Notes: generated from the letters alone by a model not told the origin. A stretch of 64,000 bases of DNA from Rhodoferax sp. (GCA_024236015.1 JACKLK010000001.1:558001-622000); one strand, 5' to 3'; shown: positions 15,073 through 24,464, numbered from the stretch's first letter. A program made the numbers and translations.

Positions 15073-16677
15073 ATGACGAACACGATCTTTCCCTCCCGCA
15101 CGCCGACCCAGCCGGAGCCGGCATTGGCCGAGCCGCTTGAAGCCATGCATCGACGCACCATGCTGCGCCTGGCGCTCGCCAGCGGGGCCCTGTCGCTCGC
15201 GCCGGCGGCCTGGGCCCAGGGCGGCACGCCCAAGCGCGGCGGCACCCTGACCATCGGTGCCGATGCCGATCCGATCGGACTCGACCCGGTCACCGTCACC
15301 GCGTTCTCGTCGTTCGATTTCACGTCATTGCTCTACACCGGCCTGCTGCGCTGGAACGCCGAGATGAAGATCGAGCCCGACCTGGCCACGGGTTACCTGA
15401 CGCCCGACGACACGACCTACATCTTCCGGCTGCGCCAGGGCGTGAAGTTCCACAACGGACAGCCGTTCAGCGCCGAGGACGTCAAGCACACCTTCGAACG
15501 CATCCTCGATCCGTCCAACACCGCGCCGAACGCCAACCTGTTCTCCGGCATCAAGGCGGTGACCGTCGTCGATCCGCATACGGTCAAGTTCGAGCTCAAG
15601 GCGCCGAGCGCGACCTTCCTGAGTTACCTGGCGACCAATCCCATGGGCAGCATCGCGCCACGGGGCGTGAACGATCTCAAGACCAAGCCGGTGGGCACCG
15701 GGCCGTTCGTGTTCGATTCCTACGAGCCGAACCAGCAACTCACGCTCAAGCGCAACCCCGACTACTACGAACAGGGCCAGCCTTACCTGGACACCGTGGT
15801 GTTCAAGTTCTTCAAGGACCAGGGCTCGCTGGCGTCGGCGCTGCGCTCCAAGGCCATCGACATGACCTGGTTCAAGGACCCGAAGGTGTCGGCGCAGATC
15901 GTCAAGACCACGCGCGACCTGGTGTCGGCACCCGGCAAGACCTCGCGCACCTTCCCGGTGTGGATGAACGTGCAGGCCAAACCCTTCAACGACGTGCGCG
16001 TGCGCCGGGCCCTGAGCCTGGCCAGCGACCGCAAGGCCTGCCTGCAGACCGTGCTCGGCGGTTCGGGCAAGGTCGGCGCCATGGTGCCGGAGAGCCAGGT
16101 CGGCGGTTACGACGGCGTGAGCCCGATGCCGTATTACAAGCACGACATCGCCGGTGCGAAGAAGCTGCTGGCCGAGGCCGGCCATCCGAACGGCATCGAC
16201 CTGGGCGATTACATCGTCGTGGCGGCCAACGCGCTGGACGTGCAGTGTGCGCAGATCCTGCAGCAGCAGTGGGCAGCCGCCGGCATCAAGGTCAACCTCA
16301 AGCCGATGGAGACGGCGCCGCTGCTGTCGACCTGGCTCAAGGGCGACTTCGGGCTGTTGTCGGTGGCGCTGGCCTGGAGTGCCGACCCGGACGTGATCGT
16401 CTCGCGCCTGAGTTCGGCGCATCCGCACGGAAAAGCCATGGGCATGGACGACGCGGCGCTCGACAAGATGATCGTCGACGCACGCTCCATCCTGGACAAC
16501 GGCAAACGCGCCGCGGCCTACCAGGCGATCCAGAAACACATCGCCGAGCAGGCCTACATCCTGCAGATCTACCAGTACCCGCTGCGCTGGGAAGCCTGGC
16601 GCGGCTACGTCAAGGGTTACGTGCCGCTGGCCGCGAACATCCGCAGCTTCGTGCGCACCACCTGGCTGGACCAATAA
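15073..16677 (+). CDS. Peptide-type ABC transporter substrate-binding protein (SBP family 5), system 1
   Basis: Periplasmic family 5 solute-binding protein (DppA/OppA type), 534 residues from the ATG at 15073. The signal is unusual: about 24 residues precede MHRRTMLRLALASGALSLAPAAWAQ, whose RR plus hydrophobic core suggests export by the Tat or Sec pathway. Family landmarks are GGTLTIGADADPIGLDPVTV, the motif FRLRQGVKFHNGQPFSAEDVKHTFERIL, and KPVGTGPFVFDSYEPNQQLTLKRNPDYY. It starts a tightly packed operon with two permeases, two ATPases and a mannonate-dehydratase-like enzyme, preceded by the first copy of the shared palindrome. The true ligand is unknown; family 5 proteins bind peptides, opines, sugars and other small molecules. 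Confidence 0.92.
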   Translation: MTNTIFPSRTPTQPEPALAEPLEAMHRRTMLRLALASGALSLAPAAWAQGGTPKRGGTLTIGADADPIGLDPVTVTAFSSFDFTSLLYTGLLRWNAEMKIEPDLATGYLTPDDTTYIFRLRQGVKFHNGQPFSAEDVKHTFERILDPSNTAPNANLFSGIKAVTVVDPHTVKFELKAPSATFLSYLATNPMGSIAPRGVNDLKTKPVGTGPFVFDSYEPNQQLTLKRNPDYYEQGQPYLDTVVFKFFKDQGSLASALRSKAIDMTWFKDPKVSAQIVKTTRDLVSAPGKTSRTFPVWMNVQAKPFNDVRVRRALSLASDRKACLQTVLGGSGKVGAMVPESQVGGYDGVSPMPYYKHDIAGAKKLLAEAGHPNGIDLGDYIVVAANALDVQCAQILQQQWAAAGIKVNLKPMETAPLLSTWLKGDFGLLSVALAWSADPDVIVSRLSSAHPHGKAMGMDDAALDKMIVDARSILDNGKRAAAYQAIQKHIAEQAYILQIYQYPLRWEAWRGYVKGYVPLAANIRSFVRTTWLDQ

Positions 16678-16719
16678 GCCGGTGGCACGCGGGCCTGTGG
16701 CGTCGCGCGGGGCGGGCCG

Positions 16720-17664
16720 ATGATACGGGTGGTGCTGGTCCGCCTGGCGTGGATGCTGCCGATCCTGCTGGGCGTGTCGATGGTGGCATTCGCGCTGATG
16801 CGCGCCTTGCCCGGCGACTTCGCGCAGGCCGCGGCCGGCACCGCGGACATCTCGCCCGAGGCGCTGGACGCGATCCGGCGCGAACTCGGGCTGGACCGGC
16901 CGATCTGGGAGCAATACCTGCAGTGGCTGGGCCAGATCATGGTCGGCGACTTCGGCACCTCCTTCGTCACCGACAAGCCGGTGCTCGGTGAACTGCTGCC
17001 GCGCCTGGCCGTCACGTTCGAGCTGACGCTGCTGGCCGGCATCATCGCGATGCTGCTCGGTGCCGGCAGCGGCCTGGCCTCGGCGCGACTGCGCGGGCGC
17101 ACCGACTGGTTCGTGCGCGCGGTCAACGGCCTGCTGCTGGCGATTCCCAACTTCGTAGTCGCCACGTTGATCGTGTTGCTGGCCGGCCTGTATTTTCCCG
17201 AGCTGGGCATCTTCAACTACGTGCCCTTCTTCGAGGACCCGCTGGGCAACCTGGGCAGCATGGTGTTGCCGGCGGTGTCGCTGGCACTGGCAGTGTCGGT
17301 GACGATCTCCGAGAACACCCGCGCCGCGGTGCTCGAGGTCTCGAGCCAGGATTTCGTCATGGTGGCCCGCGCCAAGGGGCTCGGGGCAGGCACGGTGCTG
17401 CGCGACTACCTGATCCGCAATGCGCTGACGCCGGTGATCACCGTCACCGGCCTGCAACTGGCGCAACTGCTGGGCGGCAGCATCCTGATCGAGACCATCT
17501 TCACGATTCCCGGCATGGGCCAGTACCTGTTCGACTCCATCACCAGCCGCGACTATCCGGTGATCCAGGCCATCGTGCTGGTGGCCGCGGTGATCGTGCT
17601 GCTGGTCAATGTGCTGGTCGACGTGGCCTACGCGCGGGCGGACGCGCGGGTGAGTTATGGCTGA
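16720..17664 (+). CDS. ABC transporter permease (DppB type), system 1
   Basis: Inner-membrane permease of 314 residues of the DppB/OppB class. The first helix and motif (LAWMLPILLGVSMVAFALMR) are followed by the conserved periplasmic region LGLDRPIWEQYLQWLGQIMVGDFG. The EAA loop is in VARAKGLGAGTVLRDYLIRNAL, and the class-specific ending IFTIPGMGQYLFDSITSRDYPVIQ is intact. It overlaps the next permease gene by 8 bp. Together with the DppC-type partner it forms the channel for the substrate bound by the preceding binding protein. Confidence 0.92.
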   Translation: MIRVVLVRLAWMLPILLGVSMVAFALMRALPGDFAQAAAGTADISPEALDAIRRELGLDRPIWEQYLQWLGQIMVGDFGTSFVTDKPVLGELLPRLAVTFELTLLAGIIAMLLGAGSGLASARLRGRTDWFVRAVNGLLLAIPNFVVATLIVLLAGLYFPELGIFNYVPFFEDPLGNLGSMVLPAVSLALAVSVTISENTRAAVLEVSSQDFVMVARAKGLGAGTVLRDYLIRNALTPVITVTGLQLAQLLGGSILIETIFTIPGMGQYLFDSITSRDYPVIQAIVLVAAVIVLLVNVLVDVAYARADARVSYG

Positions 17665-18505
17665 CGCGCCGATGGCCGCAACACGCTCGGGTGCCGGCGC
17701 CAGGCGCGGGCGGCTGCTGCTCGCGCTCGGCGTCGCCATGCTGGCGACGATGCTGGTGGTGACCGTGTTCGGCCCGCAGATCGCGCCGCACAGCGCGATC
17801 GCGTTCTCGCCCGATTCGCTGGCCGGGCCCAGCGCCGAACACTGGCTGGGTACCGACTCGATCGGGCGCGATGTGCTGAGCCGGCTGATCATCGGCGGGC
17901 GCACCACCTTGCTGATCACCTTCGTCGCCGTCTCGCTGGCGGTGGCCGCCGGCCTGGTGCTCGGCCTGACCTCGGGCTACGTCGGCGGGCTGACCGACGA
18001 GATCATCATGCGGGCGCTGGACGTGGTGTTCGCGTTCCCGGTCTTCCTGCTGGCGATCGCGGTGGTGGCCGCGCTGGGGCCGACGGTGCCCAACCTGATC
18101 CTGACCATCGCCATCGTCTATACGCCGACGATGGCACGGGTCGTGCGCGGCCCGGTGCTCAGCGTCAAGCGCTGGGACCATGTGGAGGCCGCGCGCAGTG
18201 TCGGTGTCGGCGAGTTCACGATCGCGATCCGCCATGTGTTGCCGATGGTGATCTCGCCGATCCTGGTGCAGACCAGCCTGACGCTGGCCAACACCATCTT
18301 CACCGTCACCGCCTTGTCCTTCCTGGGCATCGGCCCGCCGCCGCCGGACCCGAACTGGGGCGGCATGTTGTCCGAGGCACGGCAGTTCATGGAACTGGCG
18401 CCGTTGACCGTCATCGGTCCGGCCGCTGCCATCGTGTTCGCGACCCTGACCTTCATCGTGCTGGCCAACGGCCTGCGCGAATGGCTCGACGTGGGTAATC
18501 GCTGA
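17657..18505 (+). CDS. ABC transporter permease (DppC type), system 1
   Basis: Second permease of system 1, 282 residues, DppC/OppC class. It carries the class hallmarks HWLGTDSIGRDVLSRLIIGGRTT near residue 68, the EAA loop EAARSVGVGEFTIAIRHVLP, and LSFLGIGPPPPDPNWGGML. The N-terminal cytoplasmic leader is rich in Ala/Arg. Its start overlaps the preceding gene by 8 bp, and its stop TGA overlaps the ATG of the ATPase gene by one base (TGATG). This indicates coupled translation. Confidence 0.92.
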   Translation: MADAPMAATRSGAGARRGRLLLALGVAMLATMLVVTVFGPQIAPHSAIAFSPDSLAGPSAEHWLGTDSIGRDVLSRLIIGGRTTLLITFVAVSLAVAAGLVLGLTSGYVGGLTDEIIMRALDVVFAFPVFLLAIAVVAALGPTVPNLILTIAIVYTPTMARVVRGPVLSVKRWDHVEAARSVGVGEFTIAIRHVLPMVISPILVQTSLTLANTIFTVTALSFLGIGPPPPDPNWGGMLSEARQFMELAPLTVIGPAAAIVFATLTFIVLANGLREWLDVGNR

Positions 18506-19326
18506 TGGCCGCTGCCGACACACCCCTGTTGCAGGTTCGCGACCTGACCGCGCAATTCGGCCATGGCGGCGTCGTCTCGCAGGTGGTCAACGGCATCTCG
18601 TTCGAGGTGGCCGCGGGCGAGGCGGTCGGATTCGTCGGCGAGTCCGGCTCCGGCAAGAGCGTGACCGCGCGCGCGGTGATGCGGCTGGCACCGGAGGGTT
18701 CATCGGTGCGGCTCGGCGGCTCGGTGCGTTTCGACGGACAGGAGATCCTGCAACTGCCCGAGGCGGCGATGCGCGACATCCGGGGGCGCCGCATCGCGAT
18801 GGTGTTCCAGGACCCGATGACCTCGCTCAATCCGGTCATGACCGTGGGCGCGCAGGTCGACGACATCGTGCGCCGGCATACCGGGCTGACCCGCCGGCAG
18901 GCGCGTGCGCGCAGCATCGAACTGCTCGAACTGGTGGGCATCCGCGACGCGGCCCGGCGTGCCGACGACCATCCGCACCAGTTCTCCGGCGGCATGCGCC
19001 AGCGCGTGCTGATCGCCATGGCCGTGTCCTGCGAGCCGCAGCTGCTGATCGCCGACGAGCCGACCACCGCGCTCGACGTGACTGTGCAGGCCCAGATCCT
19101 GCGTCTGCTGCTGCGCCTGCGCGAGGAACTGGGCATGGCGCTGATGCTGATCAGCCACGACTTCGGCGTCATCGCCGGCATGGTCGAGCGGGTGCACGTG
19201 ATGCTCGAGGGCGACATCGTCGAGTCCGGCCCGATCGACGCGATGTTCGTGCAGCCGCGCCATGCCTATACGCGTGCCTTGCTCGATGCCGTGCCGCGGC
19301 TCGACGGGGCGGGAGCAGGCGCATGA
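18505..19326 (+). CDS. ABC transporter ATPase (DppD type), system 1
   Basis: ATP-binding subunit of 273 residues. Walker A is VGESGSGKSV, the Q-loop region is AMVFQDPMTSLNPVMTVG, the signature is FSGGMRQRVLIAMA, Walker B is LLIADEPTTALDV, and the switch His is in LISHDFGVIAG. The protein ends shortly after the MFVQPRHAYTRALLDAVP segment, without the long Cys-rich oligopeptide-binding C-terminal tail of canonical DppD. It is therefore shorter than the family average. It overlaps the next ATPase gene by 4 bp. Confidence 0.92.
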   Translation: MAAADTPLLQVRDLTAQFGHGGVVSQVVNGISFEVAAGEAVGFVGESGSGKSVTARAVMRLAPEGSSVRLGGSVRFDGQEILQLPEAAMRDIRGRRIAMVFQDPMTSLNPVMTVGAQVDDIVRRHTGLTRRQARARSIELLELVGIRDAARRADDHPHQFSGGMRQRVLIAMAVSCEPQLLIADEPTTALDVTVQAQILRLLLRLREELGMALMLISHDFGVIAGMVERVHVMLEGDIVESGPIDAMFVQPRHAYTRALLDAVPRLDGAGAGA

Positions 19327-20318
19327 TGGTGGTTGCCAACGCGGTGCCGGATGCGCGCGCCCCGGCGGCGGAGCCGGTGCTGCGCGTGCGCGACCTGTCG
19401 GTGGTGTTCCCGCCGCGCCGCGGCGCGCCCGCGGTGCGGGCGGTCGATGGCGTGTCGTTCGAGATCGCGCCGGGCCAGACCCTGGGCCTGGTGGGCGAGT
19501 CGGGTTCGGGCAAGACCACCACCGGCCGCGCCATCCTGCAACTGCAGCCCGCCAGCGGCGGCTCGGTGCAGCTGCTGGGCCGCGAACTCACGACCATGGC
19601 GCGCGGCGAGGTGCGGCGCATGCGCCGCCACATGCAGTTCGTGTTGCAGAACCCGTATTCCAGCCTGAATCCGCGCATGACGGTCGGACGCATCCTGACC
19701 GAGCCGCTGCTGGTGCACCGCTCGGTTCCCAAGGACCGCATGGCCGAGCGGGTCGCGCAGCTGCTGGGCTTCGTCGGCCTGGAGCCCGACGTGGTGCAAC
19801 GTTACCCGCATGCCTTCTCCGGCGGCCAGCGCCAGCGCATCGTGATCGCGCGGGCGCTGGCGGTGAACCCGGACTTCGTCGTCTGCGACGAGCCGGTGTC
19901 GGCGCTCGACGTGCGAACCCAGGCACAGATCGTCGCGCTGCTGCACGACCTGCAGCAGCGCCTGGGCCTGTCCTACCTGTTCATTGCGCACGACCTGGCG
20001 ATGGTGCGCAACGTCGCGCACCGGGTTGCCGTGATGTTCTCCGGCCAGGTGGTCGAACTCGGCGACACCGCGCAGGTGTTCGGGCAGCCCGGCCATCCCT
20101 ATACCCAGGCCTTGCTCGACGCGGTGCCGATCCCGGATCCGGCGCGCCAGCGCGCAAAGCTGGCGGCATCGCCACCCGACGTCGAGTTCCGGCGCGGCGC
20201 GGCCGCGGCGGGCCCGTGTTGTTTCGGCGAGGACCATGCGCGCACCGGCACGCCGCATTGGCATTGGCTGGGCGACGGACACGGCGTATCCTGCCGGTTC
20301 CGGCCGGAGTCCGGCTGA
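19323..20318 (+). CDS. ABC transporter ATPase (DppF type), system 1
   Basis: Second ATP-binding subunit, 331 residues. Walker A is VGESGSGKTTTGRAIL, the Q-loop is FVLQNPYSSLNPRMTVG, the signature is FSGGQRQRIVIARAL, Walker B is FVVCDEPVSALDV and the switch His is in LFIAHDLAMVRNV. The C-terminal oligopeptide/dipeptide-transporter tail (GHPYTQALLDAVPIPDPARQRAKL) is present. The start overlaps the stop of the preceding ATPase gene (ATGA). It completes a five-gene Dpp-type importer. Confidence 0.92.
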   Translation: MMVVANAVPDARAPAAEPVLRVRDLSVVFPPRRGAPAVRAVDGVSFEIAPGQTLGLVGESGSGKTTTGRAILQLQPASGGSVQLLGRELTTMARGEVRRMRRHMQFVLQNPYSSLNPRMTVGRILTEPLLVHRSVPKDRMAERVAQLLGFVGLEPDVVQRYPHAFSGGQRQRIVIARALAVNPDFVVCDEPVSALDVRTQAQIVALLHDLQQRLGLSYLFIAHDLAMVRNVAHRVAVMFSGQVVELGDTAQVFGQPGHPYTQALLDAVPIPDPARQRAKLAASPPDVEFRRGAAAAGPCCFGEDHARTGTPHWHWLGDGHGVSCRFRPESG

Positions 20319-20359
20319 ACCGGGCCCGGGCTTCATCCGCATCATCACAAGGAGTCATC

Positions 20360-21352
20360 ATGCGATTGGCGATGGTTTCCCGGCCGCTGGCCGAATCCGA
20401 TCTGCGCCTGGCGCGGCAGATGGGCATGACCGACGTCGTGACCACGGTGCCCGGTGTCACGATGGCGCCCGAGCGCGAGCAGGGGCCGCCGCTGCGCTAC
20501 GAGGACCTGCTCGCGTTGCGCCAGCGCGTCGAGGCCGCCGGCCTGCGCCTGTCGGTCATCGAGGGGTACCAGTTGTCGGATCGCATCACGCTGGGTTTGC
20601 CCGGTCGTGACGACGACATCGCGCGGGTGTGCGAGAGCATCACCAACATGGGCCGCGCCGGCATCCCGGTGTATTGCTACAACTTCATGGCGGTGTTCAA
20701 CTGGTTGCGCACCACCAAGGACGTGCCGGGCCGGGGCGGGGCGCTGGTGACGCGATTCGACGCCGGTGCGCTGGCCGACGTGCCCGACACCTATGCCGGC
20801 ACGACCACGGACGCGCAGATGTGGGAGAACTTCGAATATTTCCTGCACCGGGCATTGCCGGTGGCCGAAGCCGCCGGCGTCAAGCTGGCCTTGCACCCGG
20901 ACGATCCGCCGATGTCACCGGTGCGCGGCCTGGCCCGCATCATGCGCGACATGGACGCGTTCAAACGCGTGCTCGACATGGCCGACAGCCCGAGCAACGG
21001 CATCACCTTCTGCCAGGGCAATTTTGCCGCCATGCCCGGTGTCGTGATTCCGGATGCGATCCGCTACTTCGGCGCGCGCAAGAAGATCTTCTTCGCGCAT
21101 TTCCGCGACATCCGCGGCAGCGTGCCGGCGTTCGAGGAAACCTTCCACGACGAAGGCAAGACCGACATGGCGGCGGCGATGCAGGCCTATGTCGACATCG
21201 GCTTCGACGGCCCGATGCGGCCCGACCATGCACCGACGATGGAGGGCGAGGACAACGCCAACCCGGGATACATGGTGCGCGGACAGATCTTCGCGGTCGG
21301 CTACATGAAAGGCCTGCTCGACACGATACGCGCGCGCACGGCATCGGCCTGA
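20360..21352 (+). CDS. Mannonate dehydratase family protein (UxuA-like)
   Basis: TIM-barrel enzyme of 330 residues resembling D-mannonate dehydratase, which converts D-mannonate to 2-keto-3-deoxy-D-gluconate. An AAGGAG site lies just before the ATG at 20360. The metal ligands of the family are all present: H179 in LALHPDDPP, C218 in TFCQGNF, H247 in FFAHFRDIRG and D289 in MRPDHAPTM. The segment YCYNFMAVFNWLRTT corresponds to the family YNFMPV motif but differs in detail, so the substrate may be another aldonate. It is the last gene of the first ABC operon, 41 bp after the ATPase. No KDG kinase or aldolase lies nearby. Confidence 0.82.
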   Translation: MRLAMVSRPLAESDLRLARQMGMTDVVTTVPGVTMAPEREQGPPLRYEDLLALRQRVEAAGLRLSVIEGYQLSDRITLGLPGRDDDIARVCESITNMGRAGIPVYCYNFMAVFNWLRTTKDVPGRGGALVTRFDAGALADVPDTYAGTTTDAQMWENFEYFLHRALPVAEAAGVKLALHPDDPPMSPVRGLARIMRDMDAFKRVLDMADSPSNGITFCQGNFAAMPGVVIPDAIRYFGARKKIFFAHFRDIRGSVPAFEETFHDEGKTDMAAAMQAYVDIGFDGPMRPDHAPTMEGEDNANPGYMVRGQIFAVGYMKGLLDTIRARTASA

Positions 21353-21449
21353 ACGCCTCGCGCGTGCCGGCTGCCGCGCAGCGCCACTGCGTGCGTCTCA
21401 GCTGGCGGCCTTGCGCGCGGCGCGTGGCGCCCGCGGCTGGCGTGCGCGT

Positions 21450-22685
21450 CTACGGGGCGACCGGCGTGTCCAGGCACCCGGCACAGCTGGCGTTGAACCA
21501 TTGGCCGCCGTGGCCACCGGTGCCGCCGCGATTGGCCAGCATGTTGGTGAGCCAGTTGCTGAAGGGCATGCCGGTAGAGTTCTCCAGGTAGAACTGCGGG
21601 CTGCGCAGCAGCGTGTGGTAGCTCCCGGCGGCCAGGTAGTAGCGGAAATTGGGCAGGTCCGCGGCATAGGACTGCAGTGTGTCGAGCATCTGCAGGTTCC
21701 AGTCGATGGCCGAGTTCGGCGACCATCCCGGATACTGGTAGAGCGACTTCATGACGTCGTAGAAAAGGATTTGCACGCCATCGAACGCCGTCGTGAATTG
21801 TGCGACCTTCACATGGGGGTGTGCGGCCGTCGCCACGCGCAGCAGGTCCGGCCCGGCAATGGCGGTCGGGTCGTTGCCGTAGACCCACGGTGCCAGCTGC
21901 ATGTTCCAGGAGGTGCGCCCCAGGGTGTCGAACGCCGGCGCCGTGACTCCCTGGCTGGCATCGGCCAGCACGTAGGTATGGGCGTTGCGGAACGTGCGTT
22001 CGATCCACGGGAAGTTGGCCGAGGCGCCGTAGCCGCCGGCGCTCGAGCCGGTGACCAGCACGTTCTTGGGCTTGTCGATGTTCTTCTGCATCCAGTCGAG
22101 AACGACCATGAAATTGTCGAAGCCGCGGTGCTCGATCGCGAACGCGGGCGGCAATGGCGGAAGTGCCGCTGCCACCGGCGGCGGCAGGACGGCGCCGCGC
22201 GCATTGAAATAGGTCTTGCGTGCCGACCCGACATGCAGGTCGCCCGTACAGTACGGGATGTAGACGATGCTCCAGTCCTTGATCGGGTTGGCCGGGTTGT
22301 CGGCCCTGAACACGCCGTCGTAGTTCGCGGGCTGGGTGCCGGCCGCAATGGCCGGTGAAAAGAACTGCGGAATCGACGCCGGCAGGCTGCCGTTGAGCGG
22401 GAAGGTGCAGGTCAGGTTGTCCCAGCAGGCGCCGCCGCCTTCGAAGTACACCGCCAGGTTCTTGGACGTGCCTTTCCTGGTCCAGAAACTGAATGTGGGG
22501 TCGGTTCCGGGATAGCCGGAACAGGTGGGCGCGTGTGATTTGCCGTCGGCCCCCACGGCCAGTGTTCCAGGGGTGATCTTGGTCCAGCCGGTATCGACCG
22601 GTTGCTTTGCGCCTGCGCTGGTCGCCAGCAGGCCGATCGCCACTGCAGCCAGGCTGCGCCACATCAAGCCGGAACGGATGGTCAT
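21450..22685 (-). CDS. Exported pectinacetylesterase-family hydrolase
   Basis: Secreted alpha/beta-hydrolase-type protein of 411 residues, in the pectinacetylesterase/Notum-like family. The ATG at 22685 has an AAAGGA site and begins a signal peptide (MTIRSGLMWRSLAAVAIGLLATSAGA). The oxyanion motif is VYFEGGGACWDN at about 80-90, the nucleophile is S215 in VTGSSAGGYGA, and likely acid and His residues are in VLADASQG and AAGSYHTLL. Several paired Cys residues (CSGYPG, CWDNLTC, CAGC) suggest disulfides in the periplasm or outside. It is convergent with the mannonate-dehydratase gene 97 bp away. It probably deacylates an ester, substrate unknown. Confidence 0.82.
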   Translation of the reverse strand: MTIRSGLMWRSLAAVAIGLLATSAGAKQPVDTGWTKITPGTLAVGADGKSHAPTCSGYPGTDPTFSFWTRKGTSKNLAVYFEGGGACWDNLTCTFPLNGSLPASIPQFFSPAIAAGTQPANYDGVFRADNPANPIKDWSIVYIPYCTGDLHVGSARKTYFNARGAVLPPPVAAALPPLPPAFAIEHRGFDNFMVVLDWMQKNIDKPKNVLVTGSSAGGYGASANFPWIERTFRNAHTYVLADASQGVTAPAFDTLGRTSWNMQLAPWVYGNDPTAIAGPDLLRVATAAHPHVKVAQFTTAFDGVQILFYDVMKSLYQYPGWSPNSAIDWNLQMLDTLQSYAADLPNFRYYLAAGSYHTLLRSPQFYLENSTGMPFSNWLTNMLANRGGTGGHGGQWFNASCAGCLDTPVAP

Positions 22686-22832
22686 GTCGAGGATCCTTTG
22701 AGAGTGGACGAGGCTCGGACAGCGAATCTGGACGACCCCTTGGGCAGCATATCGTTGCATCGACAAGGTCGAGCCGAGGGTTTTCCCGCGTTTGCCGCCC
22801 GTCGGCGCCTGCGCCAGCAACGGCCAGGTGAT

Positions 22833-24320
22833 TCAGGGCCAGCGGGTGTCCGGTTCGAACGGATACAGCGGCACGCGCCGGTGCTGGTAGGTGAAGGTCG
22901 ACAGGTCGGCGCTGGTCACGCCCGGCGTGGCGACCCAGATCAGCGCCTTGGCGATCGGCTCCATCGCCGGGCGTGGCGAATGCACGCCCTTGGCCACGAC
23001 GATCTGGTAGTCGGTTGGTTCGATGCCCAGCGAGCGGAACTGCTGCAGGCTGGCCGATCCGGCGCCGCGCGAGGTCAGCAGCAAGGTATAGCCGTCATCG
23101 GTCTTGAGCGCACAACTCGGGCCGTCGTTGAAGAAGCGAAAGCCGCCGTGCGTGGGGCCGGTCTCTTCGTAGCGGCCGTCGCCGAGCGCGGTGACGGTGG
23201 CCTCGATGGGGAAGGGCGCACCGTGCAGGTGGTCGCTCTTGCCGCCCACCGCGGCCGAGATGCGGCCACCGACGCCGGCCGCCTGGCATTGCTGCACCAC
23301 CTGCGGATCGCAGACCGCCTGCAGCAGGTTGGCGATACCCAGGGCCCGGGCCGCATGCAGGATGTGGGTGGAATCGCCCGGGCTGCCGCCGCCGACGTTG
23401 TCGCCGACGTCGAACAGCACCACCGGAGCCGCGCTGGCCGCATGCGCCTGCCGCAGGGCGTCGTCGACCGCGGTGCCGCCATGGTTGAGCGGCTCGCGCA
23501 GATCCCAGGCCGCACGCGCCAGCTGCTGCGCCACGTCGTCGGCCAGGGCCTGGTCGTTGTCGGTCACGGCGATGAACGACATGCCCATCTCGGGCACGTC
23601 GGCATAGGGGTAGCCCTCGACGACGCTGACCGACAACACGCCGGGTCGCCGGCGCTGGATGTCGGCCGCCGCCAGCAGCTCGGACATCGGCTGGTCGTTC
23701 GTGCCCTGGCACAGGATGTTGACCACCAGCGGCGGCGTGGCCAGCGCCATGCGCGGCCGGATCGTGCCGCGGATGGTCTGCACCAGCAGCCGGGCGCACA
23801 GCAGCGCCTGTGCGCGCGCGTCGATGTGGGGGTTGGTCTGGTACACGGTCACGATGTCGGCCGGCTCGACCATGGCCGGCGACACGTTGGCGTGCATGTC
23901 CAGTGCCATGCCGATCGGCACGTCGGGCCCGACCAGTTCGCGCACCCGACGCAGCAGTTCGCCATCCGGGTCCAGATAGGGCTCGGACACCGCCGCGCCG
24001 TGCTGCGGCAGCAATACGCCGTCCCACGGGCCGTTGTCGCGGATGGCGTCGACGATGCGCTGGAACAGGTGTTCGATCGCATCGGGCGTGATGGCGCCCA
24101 TCGGCGTGAGCCGGCTGAACACCAGCGGCACGACCTGGACCTGCGGGTCTTCCTGTTCCAGGGCCAGGAAACCCGCCAGCGTGGATTGGGATTGCGCGTA
24201 TTCCCTGCGGATCGCGTCGCCGTCGAGGATGCCCGAGCGTTGCCACAGGTCCAGGCTGGCGGGGATGGCCGAGAAGGTGTTGGATTCGTGCAGGAAACCT
24301 GCGCTGGCGATGCGGATCAT
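22833..24320 (-). CDS. M81 family metallopeptidase (MlrC-like), copy 1
   Basis: Zinc enzyme of 495 residues in peptidase family M81, named for MlrC, which degrades linearised microcystin. The start at 24320 gives MIRIASAGFLHESNTFSA, the family N-terminus. Likely metal ligands are E in LHESNTF, H in LPQHGAAVSE, and D and H in GMALDMHANV. The C-terminal MlrC domain includes VVLFDVGDNVGGGSPGDST and FFNDGPSCAL, then GVHSPRPAMEPIAKALIWVATPGVTS. It follows the iclR gene on the same strand, and copy 2 of the shared palindrome lies in the gap between them. M81 enzymes are common in amino-acid or amide catabolic clusters, and the natural substrate is usually unknown. Confidence 0.9.
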   Translation of the reverse strand: MIRIASAGFLHESNTFSAIPASLDLWQRSGILDGDAIRREYAQSQSTLAGFLALEQEDPQVQVVPLVFSRLTPMGAITPDAIEHLFQRIVDAIRDNGPWDGVLLPQHGAAVSEPYLDPDGELLRRVRELVGPDVPIGMALDMHANVSPAMVEPADIVTVYQTNPHIDARAQALLCARLLVQTIRGTIRPRMALATPPLVVNILCQGTNDQPMSELLAAADIQRRRPGVLSVSVVEGYPYADVPEMGMSFIAVTDNDQALADDVAQQLARAAWDLREPLNHGGTAVDDALRQAHAASAAPVVLFDVGDNVGGGSPGDSTHILHAARALGIANLLQAVCDPQVVQQCQAAGVGGRISAAVGGKSDHLHGAPFPIEATVTALGDGRYEETGPTHGGFRFFNDGPSCALKTDDGYTLLLTSRGAGSASLQQFRSLGIEPTDYQIVVAKGVHSPRPAMEPIAKALIWVATPGVTSADLSTFTYQHRRVPLYPFEPDTRWP

Positions 24321-24411
24321 GGATGAATTCCCTCGTGGTTCGACGACAGGAAAACATTGTGCGGCCGGAATCCGGTGTCCCGGCCCGGCGGCGCGGTGCG
24401 GGGTGTGCGGC

Positions 24412-24434
24412 GATGTTTCGCGGCGCGAAACATC
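24412..24434. promoter_or_regulatory. TGTTTC-N7-GAAACA palindrome, copy 2 (upstream of mlrC-like 1)
   Basis: GATGTTTCG (24412-24420), CGGCG, then CGAAACATC (24426-24434) form a perfect 9-bp inverted repeat centred at 24423, 92 bp before the mlrC-like ATG and just after the iclR stop. Unlike the other three copies, no -10 box sits 43.5 bp away. A weak CACAAT is found about 21 bp further downstream on the minus strand. Confidence 0.7.
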
Positions 24435-24464
24435 TTGTGGCGGCCGTTTCGTCGGCCGCAACAA

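Noticed and set aside
15325..17919. 864-codon leftward frame rich in His, Gln and Arg opposite the first ABC operon
   Set aside because: Composition is typical of antisense translation of high-GC coding DNA; the forward genes are well supported by family motifs.
16681..21352. Second ABC system considered as a duplication of the first
   Set aside because: Gene order differs (DppB-DppC-two ATPases against fused ATPase-DppC-DppB), and the binding proteins are only distantly similar, so independent origin is more likely.
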